Origin: Oceanithermus profundus DSM 14977
GTDB lineage: Bacteria; Deinococcota; Deinococci; Deinococcales; Marinithermaceae
Direction of reading: 5' to 3'
Length of the DNA stretch: 64,000 nucleotides
NCBI RefSeq assembly: GCF_000183745.1
Contig: NC_014761.1
Coordinates: 2,108,001-2,172,000, forward strand
Shown: in pieces, positions 34,042 through 42,650 of the stretch
How the letters are laid out: every line of letters begins with the position of its first letter
How positions within the stretch are numbered: position 1 is the first letter of the stretch
The notes under the pieces: model-generated
What the model saw: only the letters and a program-made list of their open reading frames with translations
Told to the model about the DNA's origin: nothing
Databases searched by the model: none
Program-made: the position numbers and the translations under genes

Positions 34042-34061
34042 GAGCCGGCTCGCGCCGGCTC
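34042..34061 (-). terminator. Terminator of the 34079-35209 lipoprotein gene
   Basis: Stem GAGCCGGC/GCCGGCTC (34042-34049 with 34054-34061), then on the minus strand ACTTTCTTTTCGG, a T-rich tract. Confidence 0.75.
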
Positions 34062-34078
34062 GCGGTCGTTCCCGGGGT

Positions 34079-35209
34079 CTAGTTGCAGCCAGGGGTCGCG
34101 CCCTGGGCGATCAGGTACTGCTCGAGCGTCAGCGAGCCGTCGGCGAAGACGAGGCTGACGTTCTCGCCGGGCACGCAGTTGCCGTTGGCGTCGTCGAGGG
34201 TGCCCGAGAAGGTGAGGGCGACGGCGCCGTCCACCTTGACGAAGCCGTTCGTGAGGACGGCCGAGGTGGGGTTCCCGCCGGCGTCGAAGTTGAGGGCGAA
34301 GTCGGTGTTGAACTCGAAGCTGGAGCTGGAGCCGTTCGCCGTTTCGGCGGTCTGGAAGTTGACGTGGCCCGCGCTGGTGTCGAAGCCGGTGCTGAAGCAG
34401 CTGGCGTCGCGCTGCATGGTGCCGTCGGCCCAGACGTCCCAGGAAAGGCTGCCGCTGTCGCCGCCGGCGGTTACCGAGAAGCTGCCGCTCGTGCGGATGC
34501 GGGTGTCGCTGGCGCTGAGATTGAAGGTGAACTCGACGCGGTCGTTCACGCCCGCGCTGCCGCTGACGACCACGCTGGTGGGCTCGGCGATCGGGGTGCC
34601 GCCGCAGTCGTACCAGGCGAACTGCCCGCGCAGGCTGCCCGCGGCGCTGCCGTCCACCGCGAGGGTGACCGTCATGTCCTGCGGCATTTCGCTGGTGATG
34701 CCGTTGGCCTCACGCACGTCCACGGTGGGGGTGCCGTTGTTGTCCCAGTCGAAGGTCAGCGACGCGGTGTGGCTCACGCCGTCGGCGTCGTCGAAGGGCC
34801 AGGTGAGGATCAGGTCGTTGCCGGTGTAGCTCGCGTCCAGGACCCAGCCGGGCGAGGAGGGGTCGTAGTCCCACTTGCCGCGCTCGAGGTTCTGGTCGGC
34901 GAGGGGGGCCAGCCCGCCCAGGAGTTTGAGGGCGTCGGCGGGCGAAACCGGCCCCGCGCCGAGGTTCATCAGGTTCGCGACTAGGGCCCCGGTGGGCAGC
35001 CCGGGGGCGCCGCCGGGGGTGGCCCCCAGCGCCTGGAGCGCCAGATCCTGCCCGGCCGCGGCGACGACGGTGCCCAGGTCGGCCTGGTACTCCTGCACCG
35101 AGCGGTCGAAGTCGGCCTGCGTGGCCTGGGGCTTGATCTGGGCGCTGCACGCCGCCAGCGCGAGGATCAATACGGCACTGCCTAACCACCATTTTGAAAA
35201 TTTTCTCAT
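34079..35209 (-). CDS. Hypothetical exported lipoprotein
   Basis: 376 residues with a lipoprotein signal (VLILALAACSA, lipidated Cys21). The mature part is rich in Ser, Thr, Asp and Gly with alternating beta-strand pattern (DASYTGNDLILTWPFDD, HTASLTFDWDNNGTPTVDV, SGSFSVTAGGDSGSLSWDV) and ends with a conserved-looking cysteine pair (NCVPGENV, TPGCN). I do not recognise a family. The ATG at 35209 follows GGAGGTATCG. Signal peptide DNA is AT-richer than its surroundings. It is probably an outer-surface beta-sandwich protein. Confidence 0.75.
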   Translation of the reverse strand: MRKFSKWWLGSAVLILALAACSAQIKPQATQADFDRSVQEYQADLGTVVAAAGQDLALQALGATPGGAPGLPTGALVANLMNLGAGPVSPADALKLLGGLAPLADQNLERGKWDYDPSSPGWVLDASYTGNDLILTWPFDDADGVSHTASLTFDWDNNGTPTVDVREANGITSEMPQDMTVTLAVDGSAAGSLRGQFAWYDCGGTPIAEPTSVVVSGSAGVNDRVEFTFNLSASDTRIRTSGSFSVTAGGDSGSLSWDVWADGTMQRDASCFSTGFDTSAGHVNFQTAETANGSSSSFEFNTDFALNFDAGGNPTSAVLTNGFVKVDGAVALTFSGTLDDANGNCVPGENVSLVFADGSLTLEQYLIAQGATPGCN

Positions 35210-35284
35210 CGATACCTCCGGATTACAGTGTACGCGATCCAGGCGACGCCGCCTACCCTCAAACGGATGGGGCATAATGTCCCT

Positions 35285-35998
35285 GTGTCGCCGGTCCTGC
35301 ACTTCGAACCCGCCCCGAACGCCCGCCCCCTGCCCGAGCTGCCCCTGCTGATCGTCGTGGGGCTGACCGGGGTGGGCAAGACCAGCTTCACCCGCGCCCT
35401 CGGCTGGCCGACGCTGCCGGGCCGCCGCGAGCTGGTCGACCGCTACCTGCTGCCCCGCCTGGGGGCCGACCCGGCGCGGCTCGACCGCGCCCAGCGCTTC
35501 GCGCTCACCGCGCGCTGGCGCGCCGAACACCCGGGCGGGATCGCCGAGGCGCTGGCCGCCGGCTACGCCGAGCCCGTCTGGCCGCTCGTCTTCGACGGGC
35601 TCCGGGGCGAGGCCGAGGTGCGCTTCGCCCGCGAACGCTTCGCCGAAGCCCGCTTCGTCGTGCTCGAGGCCCCCGCCGCGGTGCGGCTCGAGCGCCTGCT
35701 GGGCCGGGGCGAGGGCTTCGACCGGGTCGCGGTGCGCCGCGAGGAGGCGGCGCGGTTCCGCGAGCTGGCCGAGGGGGTGCTGCCGCAGGGCGAGCTCGAC
35801 CGGCTGCTCGGCCGCGGCCACCCGCTGGAGGCGCTGATCGAAAAACTCAAGATCGTTGCCGAAGAACAAAAGCACTACCACCCCGACGGTCCCCGCCGCG
35901 CGCTCGCGGGCTCGGAGCGGGCGCTTTTCCTCGACACCGCCGCCCTAAACCCCGAAGCCGCCGCGGACCGGGTGCGCGCCTGGCTGGAGGAAGCGTGA
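35285..35998 (+). CDS. P-loop NTPase of unknown function
   Basis: A 237-residue protein with Walker A GLTGVGKTSF near residue 30 and a kinase-like LVFDGLRGEAEVRFARERF. Its base-binding region is arginine-rich and reminiscent of small-molecule or nucleotide kinases. The C-terminal part has EEQKHYHPDGPRRAL. Specificity is not recognised. The GTG at 35285 is preferred because CATAAT ends exactly 6 nt before it, the leaderless pattern used by its neighbours. The enolase-family gene overlaps its stop by GTGA. Confidence 0.75.
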   Translation: MSPVLHFEPAPNARPLPELPLLIVVGLTGVGKTSFTRALGWPTLPGRRELVDRYLLPRLGADPARLDRAQRFALTARWRAEHPGGIAEALAAGYAEPVWPLVFDGLRGEAEVRFARERFAEARFVVLEAPAAVRLERLLGRGEGFDRVAVRREEAARFRELAEGVLPQGELDRLLGRGHPLEALIEKLKIVAEEQKHYHPDGPRRALAGSERALFLDTAALNPEAAADRVRAWLEEA

Positions 35999-37065
35999 GG
36001 CTGCGCGAACTGCGCCTGCGCCCCTTCCGCATCCCCCTGGCCGCGGAGCTGCGCTGGGGCGCGGGCAAGCGGATGGACGCCCTCGAGCACGCCCTCGTCG
36101 AGGTCACGCTCGAAGGCGGCGCGGTGGGCCGCGGCGAGGTGACCGTGCGCCCCACGATCTACGGCGAGACCCTGGGAAGCGTGCGCGCCGCGCTGGAATG
36201 GCTCGAGCCCCGGCTGCGGGAGGTCGACGTCTCCAGCGCCGAAGCGGTGCGGCGCGTCCTCGCCCGCCTCCCCGGCAACCTCGCGGCCAAGGCGGGGCTG
36301 GAGATGGCCCTCTTCGAGGCCCGCGCCGCGGCGCTGGGCCGCGACCCGCTGGACCTCCTGCCCGCCGGGCGGGAGCGCGTGCGGGTGAGCTTCATCGTGG
36401 GGCAGGGGGACGTGGAAGCGACGCTCGCGAGCGCCGGCTTCGCCCACGCCCGGGGGGTGCGCGTCTTCAAGCTCAAGACCTCGGGCCGCGCCGCCGAGGA
36501 CGAGGCGCGCATCCGCGCCCTGGTGGAGGCCTTCCCCGACGCCGAGGTCTACGTCGACGCCAACGAGACCCTCGCCCCGCGGGCCGCCGCCGAGGTGCTC
36601 GAGCGCTGGCGGGCGCTGGGGGTGACGATGGTCGAGGAGCCCCTGCCCGTCGAACGCGTCCGCGCCCGGGCGGCGCTGCGGCGGCGGGGGGTCCTGCCCC
36701 TGATCGCCGACGACGCGGCCTTCACCCTGCGCGACCTGGAACGCGAGCTCGAGCTGGACACCTTCGACGTCCTCAACGTCAAACCCGCCCGCAGCGGCTT
36801 CGGCCCCAGCCTGGAGATGCTGGACCGCGCCCGGGCCGCCGGCAAGGAGGCGATGATCGGCTCCCAGGCGATGAGCGGCTTCGGGGCCGCCCGCGCCGCG
36901 GCCCTCGCCTTCCACGCGGCCGTCACCCGGCCCAGCGAGCTGGCCTTCCACCTGCTCGCCACGGGCGGTTTCGCGCCCTTCCCCCCGATTCGCGAGGGGT
37001 GGCTCGAGCGGCGGGACCTCGCCTTCGGCTTCAGCGAAACCGCCTTCGCCCGCTGGGCCCTCTAG
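35995..37065 (+). CDS. Enolase-superfamily enzyme, muconate-lactonizing subgroup (possible dipeptide epimerase or o-succinylbenzoate synthase-like)
   Basis: 356 residues. The barrel carries the MLE-subgroup residues: KLK (Lys159, Lys161), metal ligands Asp188 (VDANE), Glu214/215 (VEEP) and Asp239/240 (IADDAAF), and Lys263 (NVKPARSGFG). Both catalytic lysines make it an epimerase, racemase or lactonizing/dehydrating enzyme. Dipeptide epimerase is plausible but unproven; menaquinone synthesis (MenC) is the other option. It is coupled to the P-loop gene, and its stop shares CTAG with the convergent MFS gene. Confidence 0.83.
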   Translation: MRLRELRLRPFRIPLAAELRWGAGKRMDALEHALVEVTLEGGAVGRGEVTVRPTIYGETLGSVRAALEWLEPRLREVDVSSAEAVRRVLARLPGNLAAKAGLEMALFEARAAALGRDPLDLLPAGRERVRVSFIVGQGDVEATLASAGFAHARGVRVFKLKTSGRAAEDEARIRALVEAFPDAEVYVDANETLAPRAAAEVLERWRALGVTMVEEPLPVERVRARAALRRRGVLPLIADDAAFTLRDLERELELDTFDVLNVKPARSGFGPSLEMLDRARAAGKEAMIGSQAMSGFGAARAAALAFHAAVTRPSELAFHLLATGGFAPFPPIREGWLERRDLAFGFSETAFARWAL

Positions 37066-38120
37066 ACCTCGCGCGCCCGCCGCAGCGCCAGCAGCAGCAG
37101 CGCCCCCAGCACCACGAAGCCCAGTGGGATCCAGCGCGGCCCCGGCAGCGCCGCGAAGAGCGCGGGGCCGAGCGTCCCTCCCACGGCCGCGGCGTAGAAC
37201 ATCCCCGCGGTCAGCTCCTGGCCGAAGCGGCCCTGCAGCGCCGCGAAGCTGGTGCCGAAGATCGGCCCGTAGAAGACGGCCACCAGCGGAAAGAGCGGGG
37301 CGAGCGGCGGCCAGGCCAGCGCCAGGAGGACGGCCAGGCTCGCGAGGGTCAGCCGGTAGAGCCGCCCCAGCGGGTCGGCCGCAACCCAGCGGGCGAGCCC
37401 CAGGCGGCTGGCCGTGAGCAGCAGCCAGTACCCGGCGAGCAGCGCCCCCGCGAGCCGCACCGGGTAGCCCAGCTCGGTCAGGTAGGTCCCGCTCCAGGCC
37501 GAGATCGAGGCCTCGACGGCGACGTAGAGGCCCACCGCGCCCAAAAGCGGCAGCGCCCGGCGCAGCAGTCCCAGCGACAGCCGGCCCACGCGCTCCCGCA
37601 CCTCGGGGGCGCCCCAGGCCATTCCCGCGGCCGCCAGCCAGCCCAGCGCCGCCAGCACGAAGCCGAGGCGCCAGGGCAGCCAGGTGAGCCAGAGCGGGGC
37701 GACGACGGCCCCGACGCCGAAGGCGGCGTTCACCCGGTTGAGCATCAGCACCCGGGTGCGCGGGTGCAGCTCGCCCACCAGGCCGTTGGCGTGCACGTTG
37801 AGCACCCCCTGGGCCACGCCCCCCACCCCCGCCGCGGCCACGACCCAGGCGAAGGAAGGGGCGAGGCCCATGGCTAGGTAGGCCGCGGCCAGCACCGCGG
37901 CGCTGAGCGGCACGACGGGGTGGCGGCGGCGGAGGCGCGTGGCCAGGCCCACGCCCAGCAGCAGGCCCAGGAGCTGCAGGTTGAAGAACGCGGCCATCTC
38001 GCCCAGGATCCCGAACTCGGCGCGCCAGAAAGGAAGCACCGCCCCCGGGGTGGCCACGAAGAAACCAAGTCCGAAGAGGAGGATCAGGCTGGCGAGGGTG
38101 TAGCGCGTCGTGGCGTTCAT
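37062..38120 (-). CDS. MFS transporter
   Basis: A 352-residue major facilitator protein with about 11-12 TM helices and short loops, on the small side for the family. The loop GLATRLRRRHPVV is a degenerate motif A after TM2, and the FGVGAVVAPLWLTW helix is typical of sugar/drug porters. Substrate unknown. Its stop overlaps that of the enolase-family gene by 4 nt. The ATG at 38120 is preceded by no strong ribosome-binding site. Confidence 0.8.
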   Translation of the reverse strand: MNATTRYTLASLILLFGLGFFVATPGAVLPFWRAEFGILGEMAAFFNLQLLGLLLGVGLATRLRRRHPVVPLSAAVLAAAYLAMGLAPSFAWVVAAAGVGGVAQGVLNVHANGLVGELHPRTRVLMLNRVNAAFGVGAVVAPLWLTWLPWRLGFVLAALGWLAAAGMAWGAPEVRERVGRLSLGLLRRALPLLGAVGLYVAVEASISAWSGTYLTELGYPVRLAGALLAGYWLLLTASRLGLARWVAADPLGRLYRLTLASLAVLLALAWPPLAPLFPLVAVFYGPIFGTSFAALQGRFGQELTAGMFYAAAVGGTLGPALFAALPGPRWIPLGFVVLGALLLLALRRAREV

Positions 38121-38174
38121 GGCGTCCAGAAGTGCAGCCCTCCCAGTCTACCGGTCCGCGGCGCCGGCGGCAAA

Positions 38175-38199
38175 ACGAGGCCCCGGGCGCGCCGGGGCC
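38175..38199 (-). terminator. Terminator of the carboxypeptidase-regulatory-domain lipoprotein gene
   Basis: Stem GGCCCCGG/CCGGGGCC (38179-38186 with 38192-38199), followed on the minus strand by TCGTTTTG. Confidence 0.75.
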
Positions 38200-38218
38200 T
38201 TGCGGAGGGCCTAAGGGG

Positions 38219-39028
38219 CTACTTGACGCCGAGCGAGGTCACCGCGGAGGTGTGGGGCGGGTTCGTGCTCAGCGTGTTCTTCGGCGTCAGGGTGGTGCCG
38301 GTCAGGTCGAAGACGTACCACCACTCCGCCCCGGACGCCCCCGGCTCGTTCGCGTTGTTCGGCGCGGTGTAGGTGGCGATCAATCCGCCGGAGTCGTAGA
38401 CGCGCACCACCGCTTCGGAGCCGGCCCAGGAACCCGTGCCCGCGTACCAGTGCACCGCGTAGCTGTAGGTGCCGCTTTGCAGCTGGGCGATCGTGATCGT
38501 CTCGGGGCCGTAGCTGGTGGTGTCGTCCACGTCCAGGCAGGCCCAGGGGTCGGCGCTGCAGTCGCCCTGGTCGTTGAAGTACACCTCGTAGTAGCCGGTG
38601 CCCTGGGGAACCCAGAGGTGCGAGTCGAGGTCGCTGGGGTCGGCGCCCCAGCTGAGCACGATGCGCAGCTCGCCGCTGTTCAGCCCCGGGTTGAGCGCCA
38701 CCCGGATCGTGGTGGTGGCGCCGGCCGCCAGCTGCACGTTCTCGCGGGCCGTGGTGTAGCCGGTCTTGCTCACCTGGACCGCGTGGTCGCCGGCGGGCAG
38801 GAGCTGCAGTACGAAGGCGCCGTTGGCGTCGGTGACGTCGCAGATCTCGGTCAGGGCGCCGTTGTAGACGAAGCAGGCCTTGGCGCCCGCGAGCGCCAGC
38901 CCCGTCGTGGCGTCGACCACCGTGCCGCTGAGGGTGGCGGTGCCGCGGGGCACGGCGACGCCGCCGCACGCCGAGAGGGCCAGAGCCAATACCGCAAGTA
39001 CCGAAAGAAATCCAAGCTTCTTATACAT
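38219..39028 (-). CDS. Exported lipoprotein with carboxypeptidase-regulatory-like domain
   Basis: 269 residues, lipobox LALALSACG with Cys21. Residues about 33-110 form a CarboxypepD_reg-like beta-sandwich (TLSGTVVDATTGLALAGAK, DANGAFVLQLLPAGDHAVQV). Residues about 125-250 resemble the YfaP-like beta domain (LRIVLSWGADPSDLDSHLWV, YFNDQGDCSADPWACLDVDD). It is probably anchored at the cell surface for carbohydrate or matrix binding. The ATG at 39028 is chosen; an in-frame GTG at 39040 lies in the Shine-Dalgarno region. Terminator downstream. Confidence 0.8.
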   Translation of the reverse strand: MYKKLGFLSVLAVLALALSACGGVAVPRGTATLSGTVVDATTGLALAGAKACFVYNGALTEICDVTDANGAFVLQLLPAGDHAVQVSKTGYTTARENVQLAAGATTTIRVALNPGLNSGELRIVLSWGADPSDLDSHLWVPQGTGYYEVYFNDQGDCSADPWACLDVDDTTSYGPETITIAQLQSGTYSYAVHWYAGTGSWAGSEAVVRVYDSGGLIATYTAPNNANEPGASGAEWWYVFDLTGTTLTPKNTLSTNPPHTSAVTSLGVK

Positions 39029-39161
39029 ACATTCGCTCACCTCCAGTGCGCCGCATGGGTTCTACGCCTCCAATCTAGCGGGATCGCGGGGGGCATCTGT
39101 ACCGGGCGCACTACCCCCGTTTGGGGGCCCTCATTCGGGGGTACCGCGGAGATGAAGGGCT

Positions 39162-39180
39162 CCTTAACCTGAGGTTAAGG
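39162..39180 (+). promoter_or_regulatory. Perfect 9-bp palindrome upstream of the 49-codon gene
   Basis: CCTTAACCT-G-AGGTTAAGG, a perfect dyad around one central base, ends 4 nt before the AAGGAGG ribosome-binding site of the small gene. It is AT-richer than its surroundings. No T-tract follows, so an operator (or RNA stem masking translation) is more likely than a terminator. The regulator is unknown. Confidence 0.6.
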
Positions 39181-39196
39181 AAGAAGGAGGTCCACG

Positions 39197-39346
39197 ATGA
39201 TGCAAGAACCCGGAACCTACCAGGAGTACGCCCATCAGGAGGCCGAGGCGCTGTTCGAGATCGACTTCGACTCCGAGGACGCCCGCCGCATCGACGAGGA
39301 AAACAAGCAGCGCATCTATCAGGAGCTGATGAGCCTCGAGTGGTAA
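39197..39346 (+). CDS. Small acidic protein, 49 residues
   Basis: ATG at 39197 is 6 nt after a strong AAGGAGG. The product (MMQEPGTYQEYAHQEAEALF, then acidic FDSEDARRIDEENK, ending LMSLEW) is soluble, strongly acidic and probably helical; no family is recognised. It is a self-contained unit: palindrome, ribosome-binding site, ORF, terminator. Codon use fits the host (GC-rich third positions), which supports real coding. Too short for standard gene length filters. Confidence 0.7.
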   Translation: MMQEPGTYQEYAHQEAEALFEIDFDSEDARRIDEENKQRIYQELMSLEW

Positions 39347-39372
39347 CCCGCTTTCATACATACATGCCTACG

Positions 39373-39398
39373 CCGGCCGCGCACGCGGCCGGTAGCTT
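39373..39398 (+). terminator. Terminator of the small acidic protein gene
   Basis: Stem CCGGCCGC/GCGGCCGG (39373-39380 with 39385-39392), GCAC loop, followed by TAGCTTTTGC, 27 nt beyond the stop codon. Confidence 0.75.
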
Positions 39399-39441
39399 TT
39401 GCGCGGCCACCCGCGCCCCCGGGGAGCGGTAGCCTAGACGT

Positions 39442-39909
39442 ATGCGGATCGCCATACAGGACACCTACCCCGACGACGTGGCCCACTGCTACGGCTGCGG
39501 CCGCCTCAACCCCCACGGCTACCAGCTCAAGACCTACCCCGCGGGCGAGCTCACCGAGAGCCGCTTCACCCCCGAGCCCTACCACACCGCCATCCCCGGC
39601 TTCGTCTACGGCGGCCTGATCGCCAGCCTGATCGACTGCCACTCCACCGGCTCGGCGGCGATCTTCAAAATGCGGGCCGAGGGCAAGGAACCCGGCAGCG
39701 AACAGGCCCCCCGCTTCGTGACCGCCCACCTGGAGGTCGACTACCTGGCCCCCACGCCGCTGGGCGTGGAGCTCAGGCTCGTGGGGCGGGCGGTCGAGGT
39801 GAAGGAGCGCAAGGTCGTCGTCGACACCGAGATGTTCGCCGGCGAAAAGCTCGTCGCCAAGGGGCACGCGGTGCTGGTGCGGATGCCCGAGACGATGGCC
39901 GGGCGATGA
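39442..39909 (+). CDS. Hot-dog-fold thioesterase (PaaI-like)
   Basis: 155 residues. The hot-dog helix region [20 protein letters not shown] (60-80) corresponds to the acyl-CoA thioesterase active-site helix, with Asp75 as probable catalytic acid. [15 protein letters not shown] forms the following strand. The N-terminal [11 protein letters not shown] is a two-cysteine loop that could bind metal. Acyl-CoA specificity unknown. Leaderless (TAGCCT, 6 nt). It overlaps the downstream M23 gene by ATGA. Confidence 0.83.
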   Translation: MRIAIQDTYPDDVAHCYGCGRLNPHGYQLKTYPAGELTESRFTPEPYHTAIPGFVYGGLIASLIDCHSTGSAAIFKMRAEGKEPGSEQAPRFVTAHLEVDYLAPTPLGVELRLVGRAVEVKERKVVVDTEMFAGEKLVAKGHAVLVRMPETMAGR

Positions 39910-40898
39910 GGCGCTGGGCCTGGCTGCCGCTCGCGCTCGGGCTGGCGCTGGCCGCGGCCCCGGTGCACGTCGTCCGGCCGGGCGAGACCCTCTACCGCAT
40001 CGCCCGGACCTACGGGGTGCCGCTCGAGGCCCTGGCCGCCGCCAACGGCATCGAGGACGTCAACCGGATCCGCGCCGGCCAGCGGCTGGTCATCCCCTCG
40101 GACCCTTCCTGGCCCGCCGACTGGGGGCTCGAGGTTGCCTCCTGGCCGCCGGTCCAGGGGCGGCCCGCGGTCTTCCGGCTGCCCGAGGGCGTGACGGCGG
40201 TGCGGGTCTTCGGGCTGGAGGTGCCGGCCGCGAGCGGCCGGGCGCTGGTGCCGGTGCCGGCCGACGCCCGGCCGGGCCTCCACCCCTTCGTGCTCGAGGG
40301 CTCGGGCCTGAAGGGCGAGCTGCTGGTCCTCGCCGGCGGCTACGCCCGCGAGAACATCGTGCTCAGCGAGGAGAAGAACGCCCTGTTGGACCGCGAGAAG
40401 ATCCGCGCCGAGAAGGCGCGGCTGCTCGAGGCCTGCGGTCCCTGGACGCCGGAGCTGCGCTGGAACGGGCCCTGGCGCTGGCCGCTGGACAAGGTCGAGG
40501 AGACCTCGGCCTTCGGCACCCGCCGCAGCTACAACGGCCGCCCCGGCGGCTGGCACGGCGGCGTGGACCTGCGCGCAGGCGAGGGCACCCCCGTCTACGC
40601 CCCCGCCGCGGGGGTGGTGGGGCTCTCGGACGAGCTCTACGTGCGCGGCAACGCCGTGGTTCTGCGCCACGGCCGGGGGGTCTGCAGCGGCTACTACCAC
40701 CTCTCCCGGCGGCTCGTCGAGCCGGGCCAGGAGGTGGCGCGGGGCGACCTGCTCGGCTACGTGGGCGCGACCGGGTTGGTGACCGGCCCCCACCTGCACT
40801 GGGAGGTGCGGCTCCTGGGCCAGACGACCGACCCCGCGGTCTTCACCCGTCCCGGGTTCTGGCGGGCGCTAGCGCCCGCGGCAGCAGGCCGGCCGTGA
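39906..40898 (+). CDS. LysM + M23 peptidase, exported cell-wall hydrolase
   Basis: 330 residues with a short signal peptide ([13 protein letters not shown]). One LysM repeat spans about 20-64 ([28 protein letters not shown]). A linker follows, then a C-terminal M23 domain with intact zinc motifs: [11 protein letters not shown] (HxxxD) and HLHWEVR (HxH). It should cleave peptidoglycan cross-bridges. The last 56 nt overlap the convergent MFS gene. Coupled to a thioesterase by ATGA overlap, with no obvious functional link. Confidence 0.9.
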   Translation: MRRWAWLPLALGLALAAAPVHVVRPGETLYRIARTYGVPLEALAAANGIEDVNRIRAGQRLVIPSDPSWPADWGLEVASWPPVQGRPAVFRLPEGVTAVRVFGLEVPAASGRALVPVPADARPGLHPFVLEGSGLKGELLVLAGGYARENIVLSEEKNALLDREKIRAEKARLLEACGPWTPELRWNGPWRWPLDKVEETSAFGTRRSYNGRPGGWHGGVDLRAGEGTPVYAPAAGVVGLSDELYVRGNAVVLRHGRGVCSGYYHLSRRLVEPGQEVARGDLLGYVGATGLVTGPHLHWEVRLLGQTTDPAVFTRPGFWRALAPAAAGRP

Positions 40899-41925
40899 GC
40901 AGCAGGAGCGCCCCCACGAAGCCCAGCGCCCAGCCGAAGGGCCGGGGCAGGAAGAAGGGGTAGACGAGGCCCGCCAGCCCCCCGCCCAGGTAGTAGGCGC
41001 TCACGTAGGCGCCGCTGGTCCCCGCCCCCCGGCGGCCCGCCGCGGCCCCGCCGAGGGCGTGCAGGCCGAAGAGGCCGGCGAGCAGCAGCGCGAACCCCGC
41101 GAGCGGCCGGGAGGCGAGCAGCGCCGTGCCCGCGGCCGCCGCCCCCAGCGCCGCCGCCCCCGCCCGCACCGGCCCCAACCGCCCCGCCAGCGTTCCCGCC
41201 AGAAGCGCCCCCGCGGTGCCGCCCAGGTAGACAAGGTAGAACGCCCCCAGCGCCGCCAGGCCGTAGCCCGCGGCCTCGAGCCGGTAGGGCATCAGGTTGG
41301 CCACGAAGAGGTTGGCGAAAAGAAGCCCCGCCCCGAACGCGAGCAGCGGCCCCGCGCCGGCGGGCACGCGCGCCTCGCCGCGGGTGAAGCCGCCCTCGAG
41401 CGGCAGCGCCGCCCAGGCGAGCCCCACCAACGGCAGCGCCAGCAGCACCAGCGCCCCGGCGGGGCCGAACCGCTCCGCCAGCGCGCCCGCCCCCGCCCGC
41501 CCCAGCGCCCCGCCCACGGTGTTGGCGGCCACCAGCCAGCCGGCGGCCGCCGCCGCGCGGGACCCAAAGAGCCGGGGCAGGAGCGCGAACGACGCCCCGG
41601 GCACCGCGGCCGCGGCCAGGCCCTCGCCCAGCCGCAGCGCCGCCCAGGCGTAGGGGCCCGGGGCCCAGGCCCCCAGCGCCGCGAAGAGGGCGACGCCCAG
41701 CGCGCCCAGCGCCAGCATCGCCCCCGCCCGCAGGCCGGTGCGGGGCCAGAGCAACGAGCCCAGCACCAGGCCCAGCATGGGGGCGCTCATCCCCGGGCCC
41801 GCCGCCCCCGCCGCGGCGTTCCAGCCGCGCTCGAGCGCCGGCAAGAGCGGCTGCGGGGCGTAGAGGTTGCCGAAGAGAAAGAAGCCCGCCCCCACCACCG
41901 CCCAGCGGGCCAGCGCGGCGCGCAT
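40843..41925 (-). CDS. MFS transporter coupled to a racemase gene
   Basis: A 360-residue, very Ala/Leu/Gly-rich membrane protein with about 12 TM helices, MFS-like ([42 protein letters not shown]). It starts with ATG overlapping the racemase stop (ATGA), so the two are co-expressed and it may carry the amino acid handled by the racemase. The 3' end overlaps the M23 gene antisense by 56 nt. Confidence 0.8.
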   Translation of the reverse strand: MRAALARWAVVGAGFFLFGNLYAPQPLLPALERGWNAAAGAAGPGMSAPMLGLVLGSLLWPRTGLRAGAMLALGALGVALFAALGAWAPGPYAWAALRLGEGLAAAAVPGASFALLPRLFGSRAAAAAGWLVAANTVGGALGRAGAGALAERFGPAGALVLLALPLVGLAWAALPLEGGFTRGEARVPAGAGPLLAFGAGLLFANLFVANLMPYRLEAAGYGLAALGAFYLVYLGGTAGALLAGTLAGRLGPVRAGAAALGAAAAGTALLASRPLAGFALLLAGLFGLHALGGAAAGRRGAGTSGAYVSAYYLGGGLAGLVYPFFLPRPFGWALGFVGALLLLTAGLLPRALAPARTRDG

Positions 41926-42617
41926 CAGCCCCCGAGCGCCCGCGCCACCGCCGCCTCGGCGTGGATGCGGGTGGTGTCGAAGACGGGCACCGGGGCGTCT
42001 TCGGGCCCCACCAGCAGGCCGATCTCGGTGCAGCCGAGGACGATCCCCTCGGCCCCGCGCTCCGCGAGCCGCGCCATCACCCGGCGGTAGACCCGGCGCG
42101 ATTCCTCGCGGATCTCTCCCTGAACCAGTTCGTCGTAAATGATGCGGTGGACGGCCTCGCGGTCGGCGGGCCCGGGCACCAACACCTCCAGCCCCCAGCC
42201 CGCGAGTTTGTCGCGCAGGAAGGGCTCCTCCATGGTGAAGCGGGTGCCCAAAAGCCCGGCGCGGCGCACCCCCGCCGCCTGCAGCGCCCGGGCGGTGGCG
42301 TCGGCGATGTGCAGCACCTCGAGCCCGCTCACCGCCCCCACCGCCTCCGCCACCTTGTGCATGGTGTTGGTGGCGATCACCAAGAAGCCCGCGCCCCCCA
42401 GCACCAGCCGCCGGGCTCCGGTGATCAGCTCCTCGGCCAGCGCGTCCCAGTCGCCGGCGTGCTGCAGGCGCTCGATCCGCGCCCAGTCGAGCGAGTAGAG
42501 CAAGATCTCGGCCGAGCGGTCCGGCCCCAGTCGCCGGGCCGCGGCCTCGTTCATGAGCCGGTAGTACTCGAGCGTCGATGGCCAGCTCATGCCCCCCAGC
42601 ACGCCGATGATCTCCAT
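41925..42617 (-). CDS. Aspartate/glutamate racemase family protein (Thr/Cys active site)
   Basis: A 230-residue PLP-independent racemase. N-terminal GVLGGMSWPSTLEYYRL is family-typical. The second catalytic cysteine is present (Cys196 in LGCTEIG). At the first position the usual cysteine is Thr83 (IATNTMHK). A Thr/Cys pair is known in the YgeA-type L-Asp/Glu-directed racemase of E. coli, so this protein may favour one direction or enantiomer. Leaderless (TAGAAT, 6 nt), with overlapping promoter to priA. Confidence 0.85.
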   Translation of the reverse strand: MEIIGVLGGMSWPSTLEYYRLMNEAAARRLGPDRSAEILLYSLDWARIERLQHAGDWDALAEELITGARRLVLGGAGFLVIATNTMHKVAEAVGAVSGLEVLHIADATARALQAAGVRRAGLLGTRFTMEEPFLRDKLAGWGLEVLVPGPADREAVHRIIYDELVQGEIREESRRVYRRVMARLAERGAEGIVLGCTEIGLLVGPEDAPVPVFDTTRIHAEAAVARALGG

Positions 42618-42623
42618 GCGCCC

Positions 42624-42642
42624 ATTCTACGGCCGGTATCCT
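42624..42642. promoter_or_regulatory. Back-to-back leaderless promoters of the racemase and priA genes
   Basis: Minus-strand TAGAAT (42629-42624) and plus-strand TATCCT (42637-42642) are only 7 bp apart, with start codons 6 and 8 nt beyond. Simultaneous occupancy by two polymerases is impossible. Confidence 0.65.
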
Positions 42643-42650
42643 GAGGGCGG

